From the NCBI RefSeq assembly GCF_040712315.1, contig NC_134017.1:6416001-6480000 (forward strand): a stretch of 64,000 bases of DNA. Reading direction: 5' to 3'. This DNA comes from Castanea sativa. Taxonomy: Eukaryota > Streptophyta > Magnoliopsida > Fagales > Fagaceae. The notes under the pieces were generated by a model. The model did no database searches and had not been told where the DNA came from. It was given only the letters and a program-made list of their open reading frames with translations. This document shows positions 32,801 through 43,875 of this stretch, piece by piece (positions within the stretch are counted from its first letter, which is position 1; every line of letters begins with the position of its first letter). A program made the translations under genes and the position numbers.

Positions 32801-33506
32801 TTCCACTTCCAAAGTTTTTCAACAAATTAATTTACAAGGCATAGACTCCAATTTATAAACTTAAGTCATTCAAGGTGTTCTCTCTAACACCAAAACTTCA
32901 ACACCTTATAAGTACTTCCTAAAAGATTTACATCACATCAACAAGAGACCCATAATACCAAAAATCACAATATCCTCCAAGACTAACAAATTGAAACTTT
33001 AACTAGCTCTAAATAAACAATAAAAATTATATTTACCATCTATTTCACATTAGAAAGCCAAGACCCCCAAATCTTCACCGTAACAAACCTTAGATAGCTA
33101 CCATTGTAAAAACCATAAACCTACTCATCAAATAAGTCCACCAAATCAAAAACCTATATACATAATCACAAAAATATCACCTAAAAGATTAGGAATTCTG
33201 ACCTCAAATGAAAATGATGAAGATGCTTAGAGGTTCCTAAGTAGATTTTCAAGTTATCTTGCCGGAAAAATGATGGTGGAGATTGTAGTGAGGAGTGGGC
33301 ACCGGTGGAAGAGTGTTAGAGAGGAGTGTTTTTGTGAAAAGAAAAGAAAATAAGTGGGAGAGATGGCCAGCCAAGAGAGTAAGTGAGATATTTGTGAGAG
33401 TTGTGTGGTTGAGGGGAGTGGGGTAGGTGGGGTCACACATGTGGCTCTCCAAAATATCTTATGCTTTTTTTTTTCTTTTTTTTTTTTTAAGCTTGGGGTG
33501 TTACCA
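29873..33506 (-). mobile_element. Gypsy 5' LTR, ~3.6 kb
   Basis: On the minus strand it starts TGGTAACACCCCAAGC and ends GGGTTTGGGGTGTGACA; such near-inverted ends around CACCCC are typical of Tekay/Del LTRs, which are also unusually long. It lies immediately upstream of the primer site and gag. It contains a GC-rich block with repeated CCCCATGG(G/A)CAGCAG units (30630-30800) and an internal tandem duplication (30880-33230). The partner 3' LTR is absent. Confidence 0.7.
30880..33230. repeat. ~1.2-kb tandem duplication inside the gypsy LTR
   Basis: Copy 1 (about 30880-32035) and copy 2 (about 32130-33225) share, in order, AAAGCTCACA, CATACTTTCCATGTC/CATATTTTCCATGTC, ATTCATGCATTTCCCCA, CCAAAATGTGTTTRACC, CCCATTAAGAAGC, TTAGCTAGAACCT and AAGATTAG(A/G)AATT. 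They are diverged with several indels, so the duplication is old. Confidence 0.85.
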
Positions 33507-34200
33507 TTCATATGATTAATAACATATGACATGCAAATAACTCTTTAAAAATAAGAATAATAAGATATAAATATTACCGTGGTACATGGCTCAGTTGAGG
33601 TACGACACTTCCTCTCTTTAAGACATTTTGTGCCACTTTGAGAGAATATCAAAGATACATTTCAACTAGTGCAATGGGTTCACTAGTACGATGCCCTCAT
33701 GATATAATAGCCCAGCCACATACATTGTAAGCTCCATGAATTTGCACTACTTCATAGAAAAAAAGCTGCATTACAAGAACACCTTCTTTGCCCACATAAA
33801 GTCCGTATAAAATACCCATGTCTCCTAGCTAATTACTGATCCTTCTACTTCTTTAAAATTTAGCCACCTAGCTAATTACTTTATAGAGTACATGTGCGTT
33901 AACAGAAAAATAAATAAATAAATAAATAATGAAGGAGAAAAAGAAAAGAAAAACAAAAACAAAACAGTGAAAGAGATTTTTGCCTTTATCTTGCATTCTT
34001 GTCATATTTAAAATTGCACACCTTATCCAGTTTTCACTCTCAAACTACATCAAAATTTTTATATTCAGCACAATTTGTTGTTAGAATGGTTTGTTTTAAA
34101 TGGATTCCATTTAGTGGACTCAAAACAACGTGGTTTTAGTGTGTTGAAACTTTGTTGATTTTAGTGGACTCAAAACAACGTGGTTTCTACTGCTCTTGTC
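33507..34200. other. Intergenic flank of the gypsy LTR
   Basis: No certain feature. Two copies of TAGTGGACTCAAAACAACGT (34110, 34160) form a short direct repeat before the gag fragment. Confidence 0.4.
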
Positions 34201-34204
34201 CAAC

Positions 34205-34655
34205 ATCACGAGCATGATGACAGTCAAGCTGGACTTTAACAATTACTTGGTATGGAGGCATCAAATATAGGTGATTTTGGAAGCATATTCAATGATCAAT
34301 TTCATTGAAGATACTGATTGTGCTCTAGATCCATTTTTGAAGGATAGCTCAGGGAACTATACCACTGAAGCTAATCCAGAGTTTCTTCAATGGAGGAATC
34401 GTGAACAAGCACTGTTCACATTCATTAATTCAACTCTCTCTCTGCCAATTTTGGCACTCACAATAGGTCAGAAATTTGGGAAAGGAGTATGGAAAATACT
34501 TGAGAAGTGTTTTGCTTCCATTTCTTGATGAGTCTTAAGAAAAGCTCAGAGACTATGGATTCTTTCTTCCAAAGGATCAAAGAAATCATGGATAAACTTG
34601 GAGCTGTAGCTGTTTGTATTAATGAAGAAGAGTTTATTCATCTAGCTCTTGAAGG
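34205..34655 (+). pseudogene. Copia gag fragment (UBN2-like)
   Basis: Two frames, broken by a stop near 34527, give KLDFNNYLVWRHQI, then DFFLKDSSG-like DPFLKDSSGNYT, FLQWRNREQALFTFI and, after the break, SSETMDSFFQRIKEIMDKLG and CINEEEFIHLALEG. This is the N-terminal Gag region of a common plant copia lineage. It ends at GAAGGAAGCTTC, where it joins the truncated LTR of copia B through a shared GGAAGCTTC, suggesting a microhomology-mediated junction. Confidence 0.75.
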
Positions 34656-34936
34656 AAGCTTCAAAGTTGATTTTTTAACCAACATACATCTAGTATAAAT
34701 AGATGGGACGACGTCCATGCCGTGTGACATGCGAAGTGAGGTGAAATGTGTAGAGTGAAGCAAAGTCAAAAGTGGAAGTAAATGTCTTAAGAATTGTGGG
34801 CAAGTGTATTTGGTGAGTGAGTGTATGTTATAAAAGATCAAGTGGTTGTCGTGTGTGTCTAACCAAGTGTGATTTGTGTCTTTGTAAAAGTGTACTGTCA
34901 ACTTGTCAATATTTTGAAATGAAAGTTTGTTCAACA
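34654..34936 (+). mobile_element. Copia B, truncated 5' LTR
   Basis: It matches the last ~290 bp of the LTR at 37728-38180 (ACATCTAGTATAAATAGATG, GTGTCTTTGTAAAAGTGTAC). It ends GTTCAACA, followed by the primer site at 34940. The first ~165 bp of the LTR are missing. TATAAATAGATG at 34693 is a TATA candidate. Confidence 0.8.
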
Positions 34937-34939
34937 ATC

Positions 34940-34951
34940 TGGTATCAGAGC
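34940..34951 (+). other. Primer binding site of copia B
   Basis: TGGTATCAGAGC, a perfect match to the initiator-Met consensus, 3 bp after the LTR end. Confidence 0.85.
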
Positions 34952-34989
34952 AAGATGGTTAAGGACCATGTTTGTGATGATTAAGATAG

Positions 34990-37725
34990 TATTTTTGGAG
35001 GCGTTCATTTTGCTTAGGTACAATTTGGAACTGTGAAGCTCATGGTTTGGGACCAAGCTTATCCGATGGTGCAAGAGATTTCACCAGGTTGTGATGGCAT
35101 GCCTCCAAGCTATCGGTAGCATTAGAAGGCTCAATAACTAGAATTACAACACGTGGTCGACTTGCATGGAGTCATACTTGAAGGGGCAAGATTTGTGGGA
35201 GATCGTGGCTGGTGGTGAAACCACACCTCTTAAGAATGCCGAAGCATTGCGAAAGTGAAAGATTAAAGCTAGAAAGGCTTTGTTTGCAATCAAGACATGC
35301 ATTGAGGAAGAGATGTTGGAGCACATCAAGTGTGCAGACGCACCAAAAGCAGCTGGGACACCTTATCGACACCATTTTCAAAGAAGAATGATGTGAGGCT
35401 ACAATTGTTTAAGAATGAGCTAATGTCAATGGCAACGAGATATGATGATCCCACAATACTTCACTAATTAAGGTAAAGTCTCTCTGTCGCAAAATATCTG
35501 AATAGATCCTGTGTCAAATATTTTTGAATCAAGAATGAGAAGGATAATTGTTCATAAGTTGACACCTGAATATAGAAGTTTTGTAGTTGCCATTCAAGGT
35601 TGGCCTATCCTACCATCATTAGTAGAATTGGAAAATTTGCTAGCTGACCAAAAAGTATTAGTTAAGCAAATGTCTAGGGTCTCACTAAAGTGTGAAGAGG
35701 GGGCACTCTTTAGCTGTTAATAAAAAGACCGGCCCAAAAGATGATTTAATGCAGGATCTAAGAATAGAAATAATGAAGATAGAGAGGACGAAGAAAACTC
35801 TTAAGTCGCGACAAAAATGACAGACAATCCACAAATTTCAAAAATCGTAATATCAAGTGATTCAAGTGTGGAAGAATGGGCCACTTTGCTCGAGACTGTC
35901 GATTCAAGTGGAGAACAGCTCAATTAAAATATAGTGACGTCCAGCAAGCAAGAAGATGATGACGAAGGAGAATGGGTTGTTGAAGCATCTCTTGTTATGA
36001 CAGATCCTATTAAAGAAGAAGAGAAATTATTACTCTCCATCATGAAAGAAGACAATGAGATGGCACTTGCAGTGGCCAATCGAAATCAAGCAAATTACAA
36101 AAAGCATTAGGTTGTTGACTCAGGATGCACAACCCATATGACTGACGACAAAGAAAAATCACAAAACATGTCCCAGTATAAAGGAGGAAGGTAGTAATAA
36201 TAGCTGGTAATACAAGACTGCCAATAGCACACATTGGTAAGACGGTAATCACCCCTTGCAACAACAATGATAAGCAAGTACCTTTGAACAAGGTATATCA
36301 TATGCCTAGAGTGAAGAAAAATATTCTTTCAGTCACGCAACTAGCAAGTGAAGGTAATTGGCTTTTGGTTGGTCTTGAAGATGTTAAGGGGTACAAGGAG
36401 TTAATAGTTATTGGTACATCAACCATGGAGGCCAAATGAATGAACTCTGTAAATGTGATGTCAGTCGAATTAGCCTATGTGGATAAAACTTGGAAGAATG
36501 AAACTGTAGATCAAGATTAGGGCACGTCAGCTACCATAAATTGAAGGTGATGATGAGCAAGTGATGCTCAAGGGTCTACCTCAATTGGAGTGCCGAGAAG
36601 ACACTGTTTGTGCTGGGTGCCAATACAGGAATGCACATCAACTGCCATATCAGGAGTCCAAGTTTAGAGCAAATGAGCTGCTAGTGTTGATCCATTCAGA
36701 TGTCTCCAGGCCTATATAACAGACGTCTATTAGTGGGATGCACTACATGGCGACGTTCATCGATGATTGTTCAAGGTACATATGGGTTTTCTTTATGAAA
36801 AAAATCTTAGACTTTATCAAAATTTAAGGAGTTCCAAATTAAAGTTGAAAAAGAAGTTGGAAGAAAGATTAAATGTCTACACACGGAAAATGGGGGAGAG
36901 TATACTTCAGATGCATTCTGCAAGTATCTACTAGAGTGCAACATACGACAACAATTTACTTGTCCAGGAACTCCACAACAGAATGATGTAGCTGAAAGGA
37001 AGAATAAACATCTTGCAGAGACTTATCAAAGTATGTTGCATGTGAGAAACATGACTGGTAGATTTTCAGCGGAGTGTATGAAGACAACGACCCATGTAAT
37101 TAACATAATTCCACAAGCAAGACTTAAGTCTATCTTGCCTTTCAAAAAGTTATGGAACACCAAACCAACGGTAAGTCATTTTTCGAGTTTTGGTTGGTTT
37201 TGCTATGTATTTGTGCTTGATCATCTATGTAGTAAGTTCGATAAAAAGGCAGTTCGTTGCATCTTTGTGGGCTATGATAGCCAAAGGAAAGGTTGGAGGT
37301 GCTATAATCCAACGATTGGTCATTGTTACAACTTAAGGAATGTGATGTTTGATGAAACATCTTCGTGGTGGTGGGGAGAAAAAGCAACATTGCCAAAGGA
37401 AATCAAAGATAAAAATCTTGAGAGCATAGGGGAGCATTCAAGGAAAGGCCAACTCACAACAATTGATGAAGTACAACTTTTTCAAGATATAGGTGAGCCA
37501 GAGTCTAGAGAAATAACTCAAAGTCCTTGGCAAACTAGTGGGCACCATTGGACACCATAGGAGGATTGACCAAGAATTGTAGAAGTTGAGGAAGAAGACA
37601 AAAGTCCATAGCAATAACCCAGAAGGTCATCGAGGCAGTGGAAATCCAATCCCAAGTATGCAAATGTAGCATGTACAGAAGATGACAACCAAGGCGGAAT
37701 TGAGAGAGAGTCAACTGTGAGGGGG
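34990..37725 (+). pseudogene. Copia B gag-PR-IN polyprotein, RT and RNase H deleted
   Basis: Gag (34990-35960) is badly degraded. Its zinc knuckle FKCGRMGHFARDC (about 35859-35897) has a TGA stop in place of the first Cys. Protease DSGCTTHMTDD is at about 36117. Integrase follows: [10 protein letters not shown] (36510), core start HSDVSRP (36690), HTENGGEYTS (36875, Glu where the catalytic Asp normally stands), PQQNDVAERKN (36975, third acidic residue kept), then the frame 37033-37560 with the region after the core (AVRCIFVGYDSQRKGWRCY). The acidic, Pro-rich linker that normally precedes RT (KYANVACTEDDN) is followed within a few codons by the polypurine tract, so RT and RNase H were removed cleanly by an internal deletion. 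Confidence 0.85.
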
Positions 37726-37727
37726 AG

Positions 37728-38180
37728 TGTTAAAAATCAAGTACTGCCACTCTCTAGAAGTTTCTAGTGTTTCTCTCTTAATCTCTCCATCCGGAATTCT
37801 CTAGAGTTTACCTACATAATTTAATTTCAACCACAAATTTCCGAGATGTCTAGAAGGTTGGTGAAAGGCATTATTTTATTACCAATAAAAAAGGTGAAGC
37901 TGGAAGCTTCAAAGTCGGTTTCTCAACCGATATACATCTAGTATAAATAGATGGGTTGATGCCTGTGCCGTGTGACATGTAAAGTGAGGTAAAGTGTGTA
38001 GTGTGAAGCAAAGTCAAAAGTGTCAGTAGGCATCTTAAGAAGTGTGTGCATGTGTAGTTGGTGAGTAAGTGTATCTTATAAAAGATCAAGCGGTTGCGAT
38101 GTGTGTCTAAGCAAGTGAGACTTGTGTCTTTGTAAAAGTGTACTATCAACTTGTCTATATTTTGAAATTAAAGTTTGTTC
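37728..38180 (+). mobile_element. Copia B, 3' LTR
   Basis: It starts TGTTAAAAATCAAG right after the purine tract GAGGGGGAG (37719-37727). It matches the 5' LTR remnant and ends at GTTTGTTC, lacking the final few bases, next to the TSD of copia C. Confidence 0.8.
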
Positions 38181-38190
38181 TCTTCCCCTC

Positions 38191-38434
38191 TATTAGGGAC
38201 ATATTTACATAATTGGCTAATCATTTGATAAAATGCATTTTACTTGTAATTGGGTAGATCTAGGATGGTTTAAGACTTCAAAAAACATGTTGTTCAAGTC
38301 AAGTGTTAAAGCCCTGCAAATTTGTCCAAGAAACAAGTGAAGAAGTGATGTTCATTAAAGCTCGACAAATTTAATTAATTAACTTGGACAATTAATTAAT
38401 TTTCCAAATGGGTCAATACATTTTTGGTCTATCA
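38191..38434 (+). mobile_element. Copia C, internally deleted 5' LTR
   Basis: It starts TATTAGGGAC (TG altered to TA) and ends GGTCTATCA. The first ~180 bp match the start of the 3' LTR and the last ~70 bp its end; about 670 bp between them, including the TATA region, are deleted. Hence the element lost its own LTR promoter. Confidence 0.85.
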
Positions 38435-38436
38435 AG

Positions 38437-38448
38437 TGGTATCAAAGC
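38437..38448 (+). other. Primer binding site of copia C
   Basis: TGGTATCAAAGC, one mismatch to the initiator-Met consensus, 2 bp after the LTR. Confidence 0.8.
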
Positions 38449-38505
38449 GGGCACACTCTGATTAGGGTTAATCTTTGCTGTGTGATCTATTGACCTCTAT
38501 TTGTC

Positions 38506-38734
38506 ATGGATAGAGGACAATCTCTTATTATACCTCCTTTATTTGATGACACTAAGGATCCGTTTGGATACAGCTGAAAACTGAAAACTAAAAACTGAAA
38601 ACACTATAGCAAAATAATTTTTAAATGTGTGAATAGTACCACGGGTCCCATTTAAAAAACCTGTAACAGGTCACACACTGTGCACGCACAGTCACTTGTC
38701 CCCTAAAAGCAAAAACGGGCAGTAGGGGACAAAA

Positions 38735-38766
<32 letters not shown>

Positions 38767-40644
38767 GAGGAAAACGCTGAACGCTAGACGCGTTTAACGC
38801 TATCCAAACCAAGCTTAACTATGCATACCGGAAAGTACGCATGAGAGTTTTCTTGCGTCCTCTTTAGATGAAAATGTGTGGCAAGTTGTGGAGATTGGTC
38901 AGACTAAGCCAAAGGAAGCATCGGCTAATTGGGATGATGCCAAGATCAAAGCGGCAAACATCAACAGGAGAGTATTGAGTGCACTATTCAATGCGGTGAC
39001 TAATGAGGAATTTAAGAAGAAATCCTCAACCGAAACCGCTAGGGAAGCATGGACTATCTTCTAGACAACCTATGAAGGGACTAAGATCGTTAATGATTCA
39101 AAGCTCCAAAGGCTCACTACTAGCTTTGAGGAGATAAAGATGGAAGAGGATGAGTCGTTTGATGAGTTCTATGCCAAGCTAAAGGATATAGTCAACTCAG
39201 CCTTTAATCTTGGAGAAAGCATTTACGAACCCAAGGTTGTAAGAAAAGTGCTAAGGTCTCTGCCTGAGAGATTTCATGCCAAGATCACTACCATTGAAGA
39301 ATCAAAGAATATTGATTCTATTCCTTTAACGGAGCTGGTTGGCAACTTGCAAACCTATGAATTGGGTTTGACTAGAATCAGGAAAGGAAGTAAAAGCAAG
39401 AGCATGGCACTGAAGGCCAAGAGTAATGAGATAGATAAGTCTTCAGATGATGAAGATTCCAAGATGAAATCCTACATCACTAGGTAATTCAAGAGTTCAT
39501 GAAGAATGCCAATGCGAAAGGATTTGATAAGGATCTCAAGCAATCCAAGCTTCTCTCTCAATTTAAGAGTCAAGACAGAGGAAAGAAGGACGCTAAAGAA
39601 TGCGGTTAGTACACCATTCCCTTCAGACCAAAATGGTTCGGATGTCAAGGTTTTGGACACATGAAACAAGAATGTCTAACATATCTCAAGTCAATTGGGA
39701 AAAGCAAGGCTCTTGCTACTACCTTGAGTGACGCTGGACCTAATACTGAGTCAGATGATAGTGATGATGAGGGAATTTTAAATGTCTTCATTGCTAGCCG
39801 TTCGTCCTACTGAGGGGATCATAGAAGAAGTGGATAAACAAGAGGACTTGGTGGAATCCAAGTTTGAAAAGATGGATGATTAGGATGACATCCATACAGC
39901 CTATGCAAAGTTATATAAAATGTCCGAAAAGCATGAGAAATTGTATAAGCTGTCCACTAAGAAGCTTAGTGAAGTGGAGTTGGAACAAGAGGAGCTCTCT
40001 ACCAAGGTTGATGAAGCCAACCAAGTCATTAGAGCACTGAAAGAACTAAGAAGCTTGAAGCAGGTTTGTTCCAAGTTCGAGCTCAATTGGAGAGGACTTC
40101 TAGTGTAAAGCTGGATGAAATGCTGAACCTCCAGAAATTAGCTTTTGACAGAACTAGCTTGGGTTATAAACTTTATAACTCTTCTCATATCGCCTCTTCT
40201 AGTGGAACTGTTCTTGTCTCACCTATTAATAATGTTAATTCTAAGAACAATAAATCTAAAACTAATATAGCTACTGAGAACATAGACAAGGGTAAATCTA
40301 TTCTAGGAGCACCCTCTAAGATAGAGAAGAAAGAGACTAGAAACCCTTGGGCTAAGAAAGACAATAAGGCTAAAAATATAAAGTTTCAACAAAAGAAGCC
40401 GCATTTTTGTCATCACTGTGAATCTTCACGGCATATTCATCCAAATTACTACAAGTGGTTAGCCACTCAACAAAGCAATAGTATGCTCTCGTCTAGAAAC
40501 CAGAATCAGCTGCCATCATCTCTGGCCCCTCTTGGAGATCTTCTCAAGGCCCTCATGTTCCTTTCGAACTTGAACAATTTCAATTCTTACCCCTCACCAT
40601 CGGATCAAAGGTTCGCTCAAAGGAAAGGTTCTTCCAAGGTGTGA
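38506..40644 (+). pseudogene. Copia C gag, interrupted by a MITE and stops
   Basis: From ATG 38506 the frame starts MDRGQSLIIPPLFDD. It is interrupted by the MITE at 38556-38815 and resumes with YAYRKVRM and ENVWQVVEIGQTKPKEA. The frames 38876-39064 and 39140-39487 carry the UBN2-like Gag core (EEDESFDEFYAKLKDIVNSA, KVLRSLPERFHAKI). A knuckle near 39628 (FGCQGFGHMKQEC) has Trp in place of the first Cys. A Lys/Glu-rich coiled coil lies at 39901-40110. The last part (40066-40644) has a second knuckle-like CHHCESSRHIHPNYY with the last Cys replaced by Tyr, and ends QRKGSSKV. Premature stops near 39062, 39485 and 39881 show it is dead. It normally forms the virus-like particle of the retrotransposon. 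Confidence 0.85.
38553..38818. mobile_element. MITE inserted in gag, TSD TAA
   Basis: The element is 38556-38815 (260 bp). Left end GGATCCGTTTGGATA and right end TATCCAAACCAAGCT are imperfect inverted repeats. TAA flanks it (38553-38555, 38816-38818). The Gag reading frame continues directly across the insertion site, which fixes both ends. It includes a GAA microsatellite (about 38743-38764). The 3-bp TSD suggests a Harbinger-like family. Confidence 0.8.
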
Positions 40645-41845
40645 AAGGAATGCTCAAAGTGATTTAGTCACTTTTTTTTCTCTCTCTCTCTCCATATGTT
40701 GTTGCATTAGCTGTTTGTTTTGCTTTCTTGTTTTGAGTCAGTAATCAGTTTTATGCTTTGTGTGTTTTAACATATTTTTGTTTGTATGTTTTCAGTTTTG
40801 TTTTTTTTTTTTTTCATTAAAAAAATTCAAAAAAATCAAAAAATACAAAAACCAGTGTGTGTTTGTGTATATTGGTACTTGTGTATCTTGGATGGCCATT
40901 GAAACAAAGATTATACATTTTGTATCTCTTGTAACTTAGATGAGCATCTCAGTGCACAACTAAGTAAGTGAGCTTTGTGGCTCATGTTTATGATGAGTAT
41001 GATTAAGTAATCTCTTATACTTAACACTCATATCACTCTTTTTGATGGGAAAGACTAGAAAATCCTAAGAAAAAGGTATAAATAACGATCTCACCACTAA
41101 AGTCCACCAATCATGTATAACATCTGTATGCTTCAGCAGAGCAAAATTGTGATGTTTTGGCTTACATAATTGGATATTTCTTTTCTCTCTTATATGCCCA
41201 TGCATGATATGTTCAAAAAGAAAATATGCAAAGAATATAAAAGCAAAAAAAAAAAAAAATTAAAATGCTTTTAAATATGGTTGCAAATGTGTTTCTAAGA
41301 GATGTGGGAGTTTTTTGATGTACCTCGAAAGTGATAGCCCCCATCAAACTATTATGATTATGTGTAAGTGTACTTTGATGTTCTCATATCTCAAATCGTC
41401 ATAATATGAGAAACTTGTGCACACTTGTTATGTTTTCACACACAACGCAAAAGTTCTTTGCTACTTTTGATACATGTGCAAGTACAATGTGATTTGGTCA
41501 TCACAAGGAATACATGTGTTAATATATACTTACTAAACTATCTTAAATTGTTTTTGAAATATAAAATTGGTTAGACTAGTTTAGTGTGTTTGTGTGTGTT
41601 TTTGGATCTCTAAATGCTTTGCATATTTTGAGAGCTTAATATGTTGATTGGATCTCTATTTAAGTTGCTTGCTTGTTGCATTCATCTTCATGTGTTTTTC
41701 CTTTCTTTGAAAAACTCCTTTTCTTCAAGCTTGACAACTTCTTGACACATCCTCAACAAATTCTCTTCTATCGAGCCCTTTTTCCTTCTTGTCTCAACAA
41801 ATCTTAACACAATCTCAATCCATTGAGGTTTCTAGGTTTTCTTGA
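40645..41845 (+). other. Non-coding spacer of copia C (pol would normally lie here)
   Basis: AT-rich with TC and A runs (40678-40694, 41247-41261). No protease, integrase or RT motif was found in any frame. Confidence 0.6.
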
Positions 41846-41852
41846 TAGATTC

Positions 41853-42010
41853 TCGACAGCTTCATCGATCCATCAAGAAACTTTCTGCTTGCCGATTGAT
41901 ACTCGACAGATTTCTCAATCCATCGAGGTGTTTTTGTCATCGACAGATCCTCGATAGCACCTCGACAGATAATTCAATCCATCAAGCTGCGATTTCTATT
42001 TAAGGGTTGA
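41853..42010 (+). promoter_or_regulatory. Predicted internal promoter of the third ORF (TCGACAG cluster + TATA-like)
   Basis: TCGACAG occurs at 41853, 41903 and 41962, and ATCGACAG near 41939, interleaved with CAATCCATC(G/A)AGG motifs. CTATTTAAGG, a TATA-like string, follows at 41996-42005. The F2 LTRs of the same family carry TCGACAG clusters (for example 996-1020) upstream of their TATA. This therefore looks like an internal copy of LTR promoter sequence. Inference only. Confidence 0.5.
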
Positions 42011-42141
42011 GCACGAATCAAATTCATTTCTCACTTCTATCTCTCAACAGGAAACCTTTTTCTCCCCCTCCAAACATACTTTTCTCACTCAAATCCCTCT
42101 ACCCATCTTGTTTTCGGCCTATTCCAAGCCTGAATCACTTG

Positions 42142-42510
42142 GTAAGTCTTCTTTATCTCTCTTTTTCATGCATTTCATGCATTTAGACCAAGGTTTTTGG
42201 GGTTTTTTACAAATTTTGGGGTTTTTGAGTTTTTCTTAGAATTTTTTGGGTTGGGTTTTGTGAAATTAATGTTATATGATCATGCATTGCATTCTCATTG
42301 CATTATAACCATGTTTCATGCATTTTAGATGTGTGTTTGATTAAATATGGATTGTGTGCTGGTAGGTTTGGATTGGGTTATGCCCATGATGCACTTAAAG
42401 TTTGCACGTCACATGTTCATGCATATTTCATGCATACGTATCTTTTCTTTCCTTTCTATTTCTAGTTTGTGATGTGTTTCTCTCTCTCTCTCTCTCTCTC
42501 TAACGTATAG
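42142..42510 (+). other. Predicted 5'-leader intron of the third ORF, copia C
   Basis: Donor CACTTG|GTAAGT at 42142. Acceptor (TC)n-CTAACGTATAG at 42510, preceded by a long TC tract with a branch-like CTAAC. Length 369 bp. The third-ORF ATG (42519) comes 8 bases after the acceptor. Confidence 0.6.
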
Positions 42511-42518
42511 ACCGCGTC

Positions 42519-43649
42519 ATGGCACCAAAACACAAATCTACTTCATCTCATAACCCTCTTTGAGGTTTTAAGCTTTCTTCTTTTTATCTTCCCCCTCTTC
42601 ACATTTGGTTTCGTGATGAGAAGGCCCAAAAGGACTTCTCGGAGAATTTTCAATGATGTGGCGTTCATCCAAAACACCAAGTCATTCTATCAAACTTTTC
42701 CGACACTCTTTTCCCCACTATTATTCAGACCCCGGGTTGGGCTTTTCTTTGTGAGAGTCCGCTAGGTGTCCTGTCATGATTATATAGGAGTTTTACTCCA
42801 ATATACACGACATCAATACCTTTGTGCCTCAGTTTGCTACTTTCATTCGAGGCACACGTATTGTAGTTACCCCGAATCTTATATTTGAGGTACTACATAT
42901 ACCTAGGGTAGCGCATCCTGACTACTGTAGCTGTGAGCGTCTTAGGACTATGTCCAGAGATGAGCTTCTGTCTCACTTTTGTGAGACACCTTCCACATAG
43001 GATGGTAAGCTAAACACCCCATGCTCGGGCTTTGCCAAAGGCTCGAGATTCCTTAACATGGTGATGATATTTATTCTTACTCCTTTGTCTCACTATAACT
43101 CTATCACAGAGCCTCATGCTCATTTTCTTTTATCTCTTTGAGGACCTCTCCATAAACTTCCCCTCTCACTTTATCACTCTCTATCCTCTATGTCTATCAA
43201 GATACGACGACTCGTGATAAGCTCATCTTTCTTTCAGTTATCACGTGAATCCTTCGCCACTTTTCCATTCCCAGTCCTGATTCTCCTTCACAACTATAGG
43301 AGCCATCAATGCCAATTCTATTCGAAGGAGCGAGGCTCAGCTTCGATTGAAAGGGCCACATGTGGAGTCTATCAGTCCTATAGCTTTTGTTGTTCCTTCC
43401 ACCTCAGCTCCTTCTTCCTCGATCGGGTGGTGTGACCTTGAAGGCTATCATGGCACGCCTTCAGCGCATGATAAGTTGTGTTAGGTGAACATCCGTGTCA
43501 ATCGTAAAGCACGAAGACAGGCTCACCTTGGTGGCTTCGTTGCTTCTCCATCTCCTTCTTAGGCTTCGAAAAATAAGGATGGTGAGGATAGTGATGATGG
43601 TGATGAGGATGCTAGCTCTTCCAGTGATGACGAGATGGCGCCCTCATAA
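42519..43649 (+). pseudogene. Copia C third ORF (env-like / putative plant transposon protein), degenerate
   Basis: ATG 42519 opens a frame MAPKHKSTSSHNPL with a stop soon after. Later frames contain IWFRDEKAQKDFSENF, a middle region (42720-43200) with several shifts, and an Asp/Ser-rich acidic tail (DGEDSDDGDEDASSSSDDEM) ending at TAA 43647-43649. This order (basic start, globular middle, acidic tail) is that of the plant-specific protein found after pol in Sirevirus-type copia and annotated as putative plant transposon protein. Its role is unknown. An (A)5GGGGGAG purine tract follows within 25 bp of the stop. Too broken to be functional. Confidence 0.7.
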
Positions 43650-43817
43650 TGACTTGCCCTTGTTAATTCATGACAAAAAGGGGGAGTAGTTTTGGTTTAG
43701 AGTATTCTCTGACTTAGGAGGAGAGTTAGTATAGGACATTTTTGTTAAGAGGAGTGTCTATACATTTTTTGAGGGATGTAGTGAGATTCTTATGTATTTC
43801 TTTTCTTTCTTTCTTTA

Positions 43818-43818
<1 letters not shown>

Positions 43819-43874
<56 letters not shown>
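43819..43874. repeat. (TA)n microsatellite
   Basis: About 27 TA units within copia C, between the third ORF and the 3' LTR. Frames crossing it are artefacts. Confidence 0.95.

Positions 43875-43875
<1 letters not shown>

Noticed and set aside
33590..33850. Minus-strand fragment resembling a plant enzyme or regulator
   Set aside because: A short open stretch was seen but no family could be named with confidence.
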